Assembly: GCA_021234155.1 (NCBI GenBank)
Contig: JAJEKV010000005.1
Span: 16,662,089-16,726,088 of the forward strand
Direction: 5' to 3'
Length of the DNA: 64,000 bases
Origin: Isoetes taiwanensis
Taxonomy: Eukaryota; Streptophyta; Lycopodiopsida; Isoetales; Isoetaceae
This document shows, piece by piece, positions 49,073 through 62,439 of the stretch. Made by a program: the position numbers and the translations under genes. Below the pieces are notes generated by a model. It did no database searches, was not told the origin of the DNA, and saw nothing but the letters and a program-made list of their open reading frames with translations. The first letter of the stretch is position 1; each line of letters starts with the position of its first letter.

Positions 49073-52000
49073 ATGACTAGAAAACGACCCAGAGGGTTTG
49101 ATTCCCATTATGGTTCATTTCGAGCACAGCATACTCAATGCCATTACCGTAGCCATCCGCCATATCAAGAGCAGTACCGGCACACATCTCCCTTCCACTA
49201 TAACCTCATTCCTCCTCCAAGTCGAGAGCAATACAGACCTCCGCCTTCCCATACCCATTCTGCATTTGCAGCTGCCCCCGAGTATTATTATGAGGAAGGT
49301 AGGGTTTCAGAGCTCAATGATCCTTGCGTTGTTTCTGGTGGCGATGGCGAGAAGGTTGTGAAAGAAGAACCAGGTAAAGACCCATGCGTTGTTTCTAGTT
49401 TTAAGGATGAGCGTAAGAAAGTGCACGCTAGGAAGATTCAAAAGACAAAGGAGGTTAGACCCAATGAGGTTGAAAAATTTGACGAGGCTGAGAAGAATCA
49501 GAACGGGGAAGGACCATATGGGATTACTTGTCAAAGGCTCTTTATGCAGCTACAGCAGGCTATGCAAGATAGAGAAAGGTGGAACGCAACAACTTCTTAC
49601 AAGTTCGCGCGGCTGTTTCTCTCTTTGGTATTTTTAATCAAATATACGTGCAATTGCAGGGAAGTAAAAAAGAGAGAAGACAAGCTAGACGCTGCTTTAG
49701 CCAATGTGGAAAATCAGAAAAAGGCAACCCTAGCAGAAAGAACTTGGATTGAAACAACAAGGAAAGAACTTGCTGATCTGAGGGAGCACATTGAAATAGA
49801 AAGATTAAAAATGGAGGAGCAGGTAAGTAGTTTTGAGGCCAGGCACTCATGTTATACAAAGCTATTATTTATCATTTAATTTTTTGCAGGCCAAAGAAGC
49901 GAGAGCAGAAAGAGAGCTGATAGAACGTATTAACACAGACATTGCCGTTCAGGTAAGCCTCCACACCATGTTTCAAGGACACAGACTGGCCAGTTATAAG
50001 ATTCAAAATGTAGGCTATATAGAAAGGGATTGAACTCTGTTTGAATTCATTCTTCAATTATGATCTTCAGATGGCAGAGATGAAGAGGACTCGAAGGGAG
50101 GTGGAAAAGAACCTGGTATAACCCTCACTTTTGATGGAGTCTTTTCTGGCTTTCATGATTCAAATCTCGTGTTTTTTTAGGTCTCATTTTCTTTCTGAAA
50201 GATTAATTACGGCATAGAAATTGCTGGAAAGGCTTTCTTCCAATACTTAAGTGATCATGCCGCTGTTGCAGCTATCATCAAAATAGCATGCAACTGATGA
50301 TCAGTTGAATTCTTAAGAAAACTTACATCATATAAATGTAATTTGAAGGGCCTTTCTATATCTGTTATTCGAAACAGCTGATTAAATTATTATAACCAGC
50401 AAGCTATTGCACTTCCTGCTTTCTTCAAAGAAAACCCTTCTGTTATTACTCTGATGTTTTTTGGAAAGATATGCTTATTTGTTTGGTTCCATTCTTTTGA
50501 CATGGGTAGTCTGAGCTGCATGCATCAAAAGATGAACTTAACAAGAGGAGGAAAGAACTGGTACAGAGCACAAACTCATTTCCTTTTGGGGAGAGAACAG
50601 AAATAACTTGTATTTCGTATTTTATATATATAGGGTATGCAAGAACTTGTCTTGCCAGCCATCAAGCATGAAATGGGGAAACAGGTATGCATTTGCCGTG
50701 AAATAGCATAAAAAAAGTGTCCCGTGCAGGATGACTAAGCAATGTATGTAGTCTATCCAGATACAATCTATCCATGCCAATAAGGATCAGGTGGAAGCCA
50801 AGGAAAGGCACCTGGTAAAAATTCTATTGAGAGATTTCATTTATTAGATATTAGAAAATTATATGTAAGCTGAAAAATCAGAAATTACAATTGAGAACAG
50901 GTAGAAAAGCCTAAGGTCATCAAGTGTGAGAATGAAGAATTAAGGCATGCAAGGCTAGCAACATCTATTGAAACTTCTGAAATGTGAGCGCTGTTATGTT
51001 ACACTTTGATGATACTTTTTGTTTATGAGATGAGCTTATGATATCCATATATTTAGGCCTATGAGATATGAAGGAAAACCACTCAACAGTAAGAAAGCAA
51101 GTGGGAAGTCAAATCAGCTGTAAGGCAGCAATCTTAGTTGTGTTCTCTCTGTGTGAAGCATATTTACAATGCGTCCTTATACTTTCAGCCCTATCCAAAT
51201 TGCTTTGCAAGAAGATGCTCCAGAGTTATTTCAGGTAGTATGCTGCAAGTCTTCATATGGCCTTTGTTTATTGTAGGAACCTCTGTTTGATACTGTTATA
51301 TTGCGTTTAGGTATTGGAAGAGAAGGGACTGTTGGATGAGATGAAAGACGTATGCAGTGTATGGGATGATACATGGGAAAGTTCTGGAAATTGTGAAGAT
51401 GATTTTAAATCACTTGCGTGGGTGGTGAATAAGGTACTGCTGCTTTCACTGTAATGTAACTCTAAGACATGAATGATTTTGCCTGCAGGATATTTTGGAA
51501 TCTTATTGCTAATTGCTAATTGACAAGTTGGAACCAATCAAGAAGTAATTAGCAGACAACCAAGAAAGGGACATTGTTTGTTTGTTTTCTGATGCAGCAT
51601 CTTTTCAGGTTTGGGGAGCTGCAACGCTCCTACCTAAGGAGTCCCGATCGCGTTTACAAAATTTGACAGGGGGCAACAAGGTGGCATATTGCCTGTCATG
51701 TTTGGTGTCTTTGATTGAGCAGGTAAATATTGGTGTATGCTTTTTTTCTAGGAACAGCATGACGTGGGCTAATTTATATTCCATGTTTGCTGATTTACAG
51801 GCAAAGTCGATTCTACAGAGAAAATGGCCGGTTAAATGGGGATGGTGCCGGCAATTGTGTGCCTTCCTTTTTGTATTTGAGAAGCATAACAGGTTTCTGC
51901 CAATTTACTGATTTAGTTTACAAACTGTAAAAATATTCAATTTGAAGCTTAATAGTCTCCCTCAGTTTAAAAGACAAATGTATATAAGCTATATTTTATG

Positions 52001-52527
52001 CATACTGCAGAATAGTGCTTGAGCGCCCAGAATATGGCTATGCAACCTACTTCTTTGAACTTGTGCAAGGAGTGCCAGTCAAATGGCAAGTTGATCGTCT
52101 GATTCAAGTGATGACCACGACCACCAATTGTAGGAGTGCACTTATTGAAAACCGACCTTTAGAGGTATTAATTTATTTTCTATACAGTCTTGTCAAATGG
52201 ACTGCTAAGATGTCTTTGAATTATGTATAGATAGGTGAGGATCTGACCATAGAGGAAGCTGCAATATTGGAAGAATATGGATGGAACCCTAATAGTGGGC
52301 TTGGATCATTATTAAATTTTTGTGATCGCATTTCTCATGACTATAAGACCGAAAGTGAAACTGCAGACTGGAGAACTAAGGTTGGCAAGTTTTTAATGGA
52401 TGGATATGACCATGGCAGAAAACTCTGCAACATACCTCACAGGTTGCAGATTTCTGATGTGGCTTCTTCTCAACATAATGATCAAGCATCTAGTTGTAAT
52501 GCATTGTGCAAGGAAGAGCCATTCTGA
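49073..52527 (+). CDS. Conserved plant coiled-coil protein of unknown function
   Basis: Fifteen exons join in frame: 49073-49578, 49660-49822, 49890-49952, 50071-50115, 50510-50560, 50634-50684, 50761-50814, 50901-50983, 51057-51119, 51189-51234, 51311-51433, 51609-51722, 51801-51892, 52011-52164, 52231-52527. They give 634 residues. The N-terminus (MTRKRPRGFDSHYG) is rich in R, H, P, Y and Q. Residues about 165-340 are charged coiled coil (ERTWIETTRKELADLREHIE). The C-terminal 240 residues are globular (LLPKESRSRLQ, CRQLCAFLFVFEKHNR, ERPEYGYATYFFELV, ILEEYGWNPNSGLGSLLN). I believe the C-terminal part is conserved in land plants but cannot name the family. The frame is open upstream to 48947. 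I chose 49073 because the upstream residues look untranslated. Confidence 0.8.
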
Positions 52528-52956
52528 ATATTGATCAATGTAACATTTTTGTACAGGCTGGTTACCCCAGTAATGTATCAACAATTCTTTGGCAAGTGAT
52601 CGTCATTTTGTTAACACAAAAGCTAGATTCAAGAATTTTACCAAGTTGTATGAAAATAATACCTGAAGTTGTGTCAGATAAACAGTCTAGTCTTTTGTTT
52701 GTCTTAACAAGCGCAAGTTCCAGCAAATGCAATGCCTTTTGTCTTATTTGCAACCTTTTTATTGGTGGTCTGCCATTCAGGAATATTTCGCATGTTAATA
52801 AGGTATTTGTAAATTTGAAAGAATCTTCTAGGCTTTTACCGTACCATGGCTCAGTTCTTCCTGCAGAGTAATTGTTAAGAAAAAAAAAGCAAAAGGGGTC
52901 ATCGGCCAAACTCTATAATATAATAATAGTTGGCGACCTAGATTGTGCAAGTAAGA
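52528..52956 (+). other. Probable 3' UTR and junction to the AlaRS pseudogene
   Basis: AT-rich, with a short A tract at 52879-52888. No coding pattern is convincing, although the minus strand is open for 115 codons. Confidence 0.4.
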
Positions 52957-54365
<1,409 letters not shown>

Positions 54366-54404
54366 ATATTGTCCATAAAAATCATTTGAATATTCCATGG
54401 CAGA

Positions 54405-54602
54405 CTTGGATCTAAAGACATTAGATAGTTATTTCTATGTTCCATAATAACTACTGCATAAGAATCATTTGACAAACTTGGATCTAAAGAGATTCGATAG
54501 TTATTTCTATGTTTTATAATAGCTATTGAACTCCGTTAGAAATAGATTAGATAGTTATTTCTATGTTCTATAATAGCTATTGAACTCCGTTAGAAATAGA
54601 GG
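54405..54602. repeat. Three tandem units of ~54-73 bp
   Basis: gatagttatttctatgtt followed by -tataat-gctattgaactcc marks units near 54423, 54495 and 54552. The first two also share acttggatctaaaga. Confidence 0.8.
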
Positions 54603-54609
54603 TACTGAT

Positions 54610-55240
54610 CTTATTTTCTAAAGAACTAAGCGTATTAACCACCATTACCAATAGTTAATGACACAAAGAGAGGAGAAATATGGAAATTTAGAAGCATATT
54701 ATCTTGGTAAAGATTTATAGAAAGAAATCGGGTTTAAATAATATTGAGGTCTCAATACTTACATGTTCCAAGCTTTGCAAACAAAACAAACAAATAACCG
54801 AAAGCAATACATCCTGACTAAAGAAAACCAAGGACTCTAGCCAAGTCACAGCACCTGAAAGAATAGAAATAGTGGATTGGCCCAGCATAGATAAATGTGT
54901 AGTAGACATAGTGGAGCATAGACAAATGTGCCTGGTTATCTCCAAGTAGTCAAATGTACCATAAAATATAAGAATCACATTCTATATAACTGTAGTAGAA
55001 ATAATGGATTGGCCTGGTTATCTCCAAATAGACAAACTATGTTATACCAAATAATCAGAACCATAAATATGTTCAAAAGCTTGCTAACGCTCAAGATATT
55101 CAATTCCATAAATAATGTTACAATAACAAGACTTCCAAGAAGCACTCTTCTACAAATTGACTGGCTTCTCCCTTCACTGCCAAAAAATTAGGCAGATCAC
55201 TAGGGTCGATATGCATATTTCCCACATTTCAAAGAGACTT
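54610..55240. other. Intergenic sequence, nothing recognised
   Basis: Short repeated phrases (tggattggcc, cctggttatctccaa, gcatagacaaatgtg) occur near 54870-55030. No gene is seen. Confidence 0.4.
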
Positions 55241-55246
55241 GCAAAG

Positions 55247-55420
55247 TAGCAAGTGAACCCGTCAGCTAGAAGCAGGTAACATTTCTGACCATTGTAGCAA
55301 GTGAATCCATCAGCTGGAAGCAGGCAACATTTCTGACTAGAAGCAGGTAACATTTCTGACCATTGTAGCAAGTGAATCCATCAGCTGGAAGCAGGCAACA
55401 TTTCTGACCATTGCCATACT
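55247..55420 (-). repeat. Minisatellite at the 3' end of the ZFWD gene
   Basis: On the minus strand the unit tggtcagaaatgttgcctgc, ttccagctgatggattcact, tgctacaa (48 bp) begins at about 55414. It is followed by a compound, lengthened unit and a third copy with changes (ctagctgacgggttcac), ending near 55247. The ZFWD stop codon falls inside the first unit. Confidence 0.85.
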
Positions 55421-56730
55421 TTCACATCACCGCTGTTATCTCCTGTGAAGACAAGACCATTGGGCCCTGTTAATAATGCTTTCACTTCTAATCTTCCAAA
55501 AATTGACCCCCTCTTTTGAAATGAAGGTAGGTCAAAGAGTTGAACAGTGCAATCTTTGTAAGCACAGAGAAGCAAAGGCTTTCCAGAGGCATCTACACTT
55601 CCGCACATTGTCAAGATGCCCTTCTGTTCTCCTTCTTGATGATAAGTGTAAGTTGCTTCCACACTGCCACTTTCTGTGATACCCCATACCTTGATAGATC
55701 CATCAAGAGAAGATGAGATTAAGTGTGACTCCCAACAAAGAATACCCGTAATAGAATGTGTGTGGCCATGCAAAACATGCAGGCATTTCAAATTCTCCAA
55801 ATCCCAGATGCGTATTGACTTATCCGCTGAACCTGAATAGAGCATATTTCCATAAACCATCAAGGTAGTGACTGCAAGTGTATGCCCTTTCAATGTAGAT
55901 GCTGGCTCGAACATGTTATTCATGCTGTTAAATTTCCAAACAAGAATGCTTCCATCATGCACTCCAGCAAACAAAAGATTATTGCTTGCGACTAATGCAT
56001 TAACCTGTCCATTTGGCCCATTCAGCACCTGCTCTTGCATAGTCTGCATATTCCAGACCTTAACTTGATTCATGAGCCCGGCGATTAACCATGGGGGCTC
56101 ACACAATAATGCATAAGGGCTGCCTCCTGTAGGTATTATTTTTGTGCATTCTCCAGTAGCACAATCCCAAACCCTAATAGCCCCATCCAATGCCGCAGTG
56201 TAAAGCAATGATGATCCCACTGACAAGGCAAGAGCCCTAATCCCTTTTTCGTGACCAGTAAGGGCTGTAAGAAAGCCCAAATCTGGAGCTGTGCCATGAG
56301 CATGAAGAAGGTGGCAATTAGGTCGCGTACACCCTTTCCCAAGCCAAAAAGAGCAAGGACCTTCACCATCTGATTTCTGTCCGCGACTCTCCTGATTAAC
56401 AGAACCATCCACAAATGTTCTTTTCTGCCTATTATCATCATCACTTAGTGATCGCCTTCTGCGATCTCCGCGATCCAAAAAGGCCTGCTTGTTAGAGTCA
56501 GAATCATAGCCAGCAGCCTGATCTGGTTCCGAATGCCGGAATTGACAATTTTCACCATATTTACATCTACCCATTTTCCAGTATCTACAAACGCGGCTAC
56601 CAGCGCCGCGGCCACCAGACCCAAAACCCATGCCGGAAGAGGAAGCAGAAGCATCATTGTAAAAAGCTAACCTGCTGTGAACGGAAGATCTGGCCATTCG
56701 AGGAGCAAGGACCTTGGTAGCGGCCATCAA
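55381..56730 (-). CDS. CCCH zinc finger and WD40 protein (ZFWD family), single exon
   Basis: The 449-residue frame is uninterrupted. Two CCCH fingers occur: CRYWKMGRCKYGENCQFRH (C-x7-C-x5-C-x3-H, about residues 48-66) and CSFWLGKGCTRPNCHLLH (C-x7-C-x4-C-x3-H, about 126-143). A WD40 propeller follows from residue 155: LTGHEKGIRALAL, AALDGAIRVWD, LKGHTLAVTTL, SGSADKSIRIWD, LHGHTHSITGIL, SSLDGSIKVWG and SGDVKVW. This is the architecture of Arabidopsis ZFWD1/2, presumed RNA-binding nuclear proteins. Start is MMAATKVL (56730) or the second Met. The last eight residues (SEMLPASS) come from the minisatellite. An intronless intact copy could be a retrogene. Confidence 0.9.
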   Translation of the reverse strand: MMAATKVLAPRMARSSVHSRLAFYNDASASSSGMGFGSGGRGAGSRVCRYWKMGRCKYGENCQFRHSEPDQAAGYDSDSNKQAFLDRGDRRRRSLSDDDNRQKRTFVDGSVNQESRGQKSDGEGPCSFWLGKGCTRPNCHLLHAHGTAPDLGFLTALTGHEKGIRALALSVGSSLLYTAALDGAIRVWDCATGECTKIIPTGGSPYALLCEPPWLIAGLMNQVKVWNMQTMQEQVLNGPNGQVNALVASNNLLFAGVHDGSILVWKFNSMNNMFEPASTLKGHTLAVTTLMVYGNMLYSGSADKSIRIWDLENLKCLHVLHGHTHSITGILCWESHLISSSLDGSIKVWGITESGSVEATYTYHQEGEQKGILTMCGSVDASGKPLLLCAYKDCTVQLFDLPSFQKRGSIFGRLEVKALLTGPNGLVFTGDNSGDVKVWQWSEMLPASS

Positions 56731-56825
56731 CGAGAACTCCTTGCCTGTGCCTTGCCGGACTTAGACCATAGCGCCCACCTGGTTCCCCTTTTATGCTGTC
56801 AAAGGGGCCCGAAAGGTCTAAACGC

Positions 56826-57022
56826 GTGGATAGGAATATTCCAGCCCCCGGAGAATATTCGACCACCTTCCAGAAAATTTATTTTTTTACCTTTTGAAAA
56901 AATCGGTATATTTATACTACTGGCTAGGGTGGATAGGAATATTCCAGCCCCCGGAGAATATTCGACCACCTTCCAGAAAATTTACTTGTTTACCTTTTGA
57001 AAAAATCGGTATATTTATACTA
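56826..57022 (-). promoter_or_regulatory. Duplicated 103-bp promoter segment of the ZFWD gene
   Basis: gtggataggaatattccagc begins at 56826 and again at 56929, and both copies continue to aaaaaatcggtatatttata. On the minus strand each copy contains a TATA-like GTATAAATATAC followed by cgattttttcaaaagg. The proximal TATA-like site lies about 180 bp upstream of the ATG, so the core promoter may have been duplicated. Use as a promoter is inferred from position only. Confidence 0.55.
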
Positions 57023-57029
57023 GGGTTTC

Positions 57030-57697
<668 letters not shown>

Positions 57698-57755
57698 CCC
57701 TTCCTTCCAATCTCCCATGATATGAATTTGCAGCTTTATGATTGATCCCAGCAGA

Positions 57756-58260
57756 CAAACTTGTTTTGGGTGTTGGTTGAGCTAGTTCCTCTCTATGGTG
57801 TAGAAGTATGGGGTCATGTAATATCACTTGATACATGGGAGGATTGTGTGTTCCGAAAGCCTTCCTCACTTGAGCTCCATGAGTTAAGTCTACAATTCCA
57901 TGTCCTTTTCTCCTGTAAGAGACAGGTTTCTTTCCCTTGCAATGTGAAGGGAAAGCCACGTACTCTATTGTCAGAAGGTGTTCGAAGGGGGGCATGCAGC
58001 TCCCAAAACTTGCATGCATACAATGGCCATGGATGGGCCCACAACGCCGTAATGCTTGTTTGAAAGAGAAACGTGCAGGGTGGCTTTCTAGATGGCAGCC
58101 ATTTGTACCTTGATACAAGCTTTCTCAATAAGCTTTGGGATGCTAATGCTTTGGAGGTGGTTAAGACAGGACCTTATAGCATACATATTAATCCTATACT
58201 AGTGCATAGCCCACAAGGGTACCCTGTTAGCATGTCTGCTCACGAAGAAGCATAGAACAA
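57756..58260 (+). mobile_element. Fragment of the (TAGAA)n-tailed LINE family, 3' part of ORF2
   Basis: The plus strand gives LVELVPLYGVEVWGHVISLD, matching LVEPVLLYGSEVWGPSIS in the LINE at 24632-26605. Later, GPYSIHINPILVHSPQGY matches GHYHAHINPTLAPGPQAY there. The spacing between the two matches is comparable. The piece is broken by stops and a frame change near 58060. Confidence 0.75.
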
Positions 58261-58269
58261 TTGTGTCTA

Positions 58270-59600
58270 TTTGCACAAGTGCACAGTAGCTCAGAATTAA
58301 AACATGGCAATGGGGCTATGAGCCACGTGAGAGTAGGATCCGTCAGTGTTGTCAAATGGAAGTGATTGAAGATGAGAACCGTACCCTTCAAATATGTTCA
58401 ACATTTGCCAATATCATTGGTCTGATAACACATAATTAACCACTACATATGCTTTTGCAGAAGTCTATAGGGGTACTAACATTGTATATCATGGAAGTAC
58501 TTGATCATGGAGCCCATTTATGCTAGCTTCCAAGATATTGATATCATACTTTATACACATTCCTCGCTATGCTTATTACTGTCACTGTCAAGATGGGTAT
58601 TTTTGAATCTGGTTAATAATTTGCTTATTGTGCTATTCTTGTATTGGGTCCCAATAGACCATTTTTGTCTCTGTAGGCGATAAACATCAATTCTATTATA
58701 TTCTTCATAGATTGGTGCATTCGACCTATAATTGTAGGTCATCAAAAGGTAAACCTACAGATATTAGATTGCAATTACCACAATTGCAAGTTAATAATTT
58801 ATTATGCACCTAGATTCTTAATTATACATTGTTTCTAAAATGAACAGATACCGTAATCCAACTGTGTAGATCTTAATGTTACAAAAGTTTGTTCCACTTC
58901 CTCTCCAACCTTATTTGTTAGTTCAAGCAAGTTCAAATTTAAAATAACTGCATATGCTCGTAACACAAAATGACTGCCATCCATTTTAGAGCATATATTA
59001 ATCTTATGCAAACATCAGAGGACATCATTATGTATACTTACAATTCTACACAACAGGGTCCGGGGCGTGTGACACTCCTTACACTATATACGGCAGTCTG
59101 TCGTATACATCGAAGGACCTTCCCATCCAACGGCCATCCGTCGTATGGGCCCTCTGTCTAACTCGCATCTGGGGACCAGACTATCGAGTAGAGGACACAG
59201 AGATGTCATTTCGTCCCGTCCTCTAGGGGTTCCTATGTCAGCAATCAAGGATGGGATAGGTTGCCAGTGGCACGTGCAATTGAAATAGCATGGACTATTG
59301 CTTTGGAGAGCACTTCTACAGCCAATTAGACGAAAGGAAGGCATGATGCAACAGTCATTGAGGAGATTTTAAAAGTACACCATGAACCATGAACCCATGG
59401 TGTAAATATGTTGTATTTATTTGTACAATATGAATATATAGATCATTTTGCCATGAAAATCTATTCATGTGTTATCTTCATATTGACAAAATGATATTAA
59501 ATGCTTATGCAATAAACTTTATTCAATTCTGATCAAATTGGGATATACAAGTTATTTAAAAAATGTACGTTGATGTACATCGATGTATGTAGATCTATGT
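58270..59600. other. Intergenic sequence, nothing recognised
   Basis: A short segment at 59057-59300 has a higher G+C content than its surroundings and near-inverted phrases (tatacggcag-ctgtcgtata). No family is recognised. Confidence 0.4.
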
Positions 59601-59619
59601 TCACATCTCCATATCTGAG

Positions 59620-62425
59620 TTAGTCCATGACATCTACAATTGTTGGAAGTTGTGATAGCAATGACTCATGAACTTCATCGAGCAAATGAAATGCTGTGGT
59701 TGCCCCCTTCAGCCTGTGAGTTACTTTGTTGAATGGAATTCTAACCCCAATCACGGAAGCAGGTACCAAAACATTCTTACTAGGAAGCAAATTATACTTG
59801 TTGTGGCAGCATGGAATTGGTTCATAATACTGCCCTTCAATGACACTAGTACCAGTAGCGTACTCATTTCCATAGTCATCAACCGAATCTTCTTCCAATA
59901 CATGTTTTCCCTTGCACATACTAGAACATAGTATGGAACACCTTCTCCATTGTCTGGTGCTGCAAATGATACAAAAACATCAGAAACTCCTATAGTGTCA
60001 TCTAAACCAGGCTCGTCTTCTGCATACAATACATCCACATCATTTTCAGCTTTCCCACGAGAGGCTACATGATCTGAGGGCTCCAAACTTTTCAGAGACC
60101 ATTCACTACAATGTTGTATGTTCTCACAATTCAGCCAATCGAAGATAATGCAAGCATCACAGAAACACGAGAGTGGTCTGCAAAGCAACTTCGTTGGGTC
60201 ATTTGGGTTTATGGTTGAGACAGAATGTATCTGTTGAGTACCATGTAAAGTCCTGCAATTAAATGCTTGCTGCCTGTCGACATCAATTTTTCCAACCTCC
60301 CAAAATATCCTTTCACACTCCGATTCCTTGGTCCTTAAAACTGCACAACTGTTGTTGCACCTGTCATTGGCATGCTATTTTGTTTTCTTTGCTCGCTCTC
60401 AAGCCATAACTTGGCGATACTAGCCTCTCCATCATGTGTGCCTTTCCCATGGCCAAATCCAAAGAAATTCCATATCACTCGAATTTTATTTTCAACATGG
60501 TATCTGCAGATTCCATACCATGCCCTTGAAGACTTGAATTGAAATGCACAACCATCCGACCACATAATGAAGGTTTATGTCACTGCCTCCATTATTCTTA
60601 AGCCATGCCAAATGTAATTTAAAAGCATGCTGTACAAAATGAGTGTCATGCTTCCTGTCATCTGAAACAAAGAACTGCACTGTTTTTTTAATCTTGCCTT
60701 CATTGAAATATGGACCACAATCATAATCTGATCAGGATTTCAGTGCTCTGATTGCACTTCTGTCCCTGGCTTCAATGTGTAGTTCTTTGCAAAGTCGACA
60801 ACAGACAACACACTCTTATTAGGGAGTTTCTCAATACATCTTTTGAACTGTTTGCTCTGCCATTGTGCAGTAAAGTTATGATCTGTAAACTTAGCAAGCT
60901 GATTTTTCATGTTCTTTAACAAGACAGATGCCTTGTCATGCTGAGCAACTAATCTAAGCCTTCTGGATGTACCTTTCTTGGAAGGCTCATTGACATAAGC
61001 ATATACTTGCCAATCGACATCCTGCATGAATGTTCTATCTTTCTCTTTTGGACAAATGTCTATATTCTTCACTTCACATTCCTCACATTCACCCTTGATA
61101 CATTTTAATTTATGCCATTCATCTGTCACATATTTCTCACAAACTGTTGACCTCCACAAGATGCTGACATTATCAAAAGTCTTCTTATTTGCTTGACACA
61201 CTCCATTGTTTTTCTGGGATGCACAAACACTGCAGCAGCAAGTGCAATTAACATGTAGAGTGCTTCTCATATCATTGAAGGCCTTTCTGTACATATCTGC
61301 TTGTTCATGTTTGATACAACAACATGTGTTCCTCTCTTTCAATTTTCTTATGCACTCAGGTTTCAGATACTCAAACTGTCAAAGGCGAATCTTGGTATCA
61401 GGATTCTGATATACAAACTGTTGATAAAGCTCAGACTGCGACAACACAAATATTAGACCATGTTAGCAATTTGTTATAAGCAAGCAGATGCATCCAAAGT
61501 ACTAATCAATACATTTGTACATTTGTAGTACATTTGTACATCTGATGTAGGATTTTGGAGATGTACATATAGTGTGCATGTAAATAACTGTACATAGAAT
61601 GTACATGGAATGTACATATCTTAAAGCTTTTTGGCTTCATTACCTGAAAGTATATTTAAGTATAAAGGGATATAAATCTAATAGGTAGGTACATGTTAAA
61701 TGCAGGCGCATGTACATATAATTGTAAATGGATTCATATCTAAAAAGTAGCTAATGGCACATCACTGCAAGATTTTTGCTGCCATGTAAACAATGTAACA
61801 AACATTGTGATGCAATACGTGTCATGACAACCATGTGCATTCATTAAGAGGTCACGGGGAAATTGTACTGCAATGTACATAAGAAGATCATGTAAGAATT
61901 GAGAAGAAAATATAAGATTCCAATGAGAATCGATTCAATTGCATATTCCATTGAGAATTGATTCAATTGCAAGAACAAACCTGTGAGATGTCAAGGTATT
62001 GTATAGCTTGTGTTCTCCTCTTCATGACATCTCTAACCTTCGGTGAAACTTTAGTATTATCAAGCCAAAATTCATGAACCTGACGCTTGATTGAGTCATC
62101 GATTCTATTCAATCTTGACCTCCTTCCTGCCAAAGCCCATATATTTGCTCCACTTAATGACATTATCTTTCTTCTTGTTGCAGCTTTGGATAAATTTCTT
62201 GGTTGTATCTTTACTAATTTTGAAGAAACAGTCTTTCTTTATATTGCCTTCTTTTCCAACAATCATTGATAACAACGAATGTTTTGCAGCCAACATGTCT
62301 TTCCTATTAGCAGATTTTATGTCTTGAAGCCCATCTTTCAAGTTCCCGATCATTGATTTCATAACAATAACTTCAGAAGGATTTTCAATCACAGGTTCGA
62401 AAAAAGAAAAAAGCCTGTCATCCTG
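59620..62425 (-). pseudogene. DDE-transposase-like gene, decayed, family not named
   Basis: Minus-strand parts in order. 62425-61981: basic N-terminus (DDSIKRQVHEFWLDNTKVSP) ending at a GT donor. A 545-bp intron follows. 61435-60740: a Cys/His-rich segment (RNTCCCIKHE, CTCCCSVC, C-x2-C-E-C) and then VLSVVDFAKNYTLKPGTEVQ. About 60690-60590: VSDDRKHDTHFVQHAF. 60590-60335: MWSDGCAFQFKSSRAWYGIC and FGFGHGKGTHDGEAS. 60188-59620: a C-terminal part (CFCDACIIFDWLNCENIQHC, VSFAAPDNGEGVPYYVLVC, VIEGQYYEPIPC). The invariant-looking D in VVDFA, D in SDGC and D/E in HDGE suggest an RNase-H-fold DDE nuclease. Lesions: TGA near 61380, TGA at 60740, a shift near 60575, and shifts near 62240 and 59890. The family assignment is an inference from motif spacing. 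Confidence 0.6.
61490..61740. repeat. Cluster of tgtacat motifs in the intron of the transposase-like gene
   Basis: At least nine tgtaca/gtacat motifs occur between 61513 and 61720, with others at 61876, and on the 3' side at 59570-59590 (atgtacgttgatgtacatcg). They flank or interrupt the transposase-like relic. Confidence 0.55.
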
Positions 62426-62439
62426 CAACAAACGAGCAC

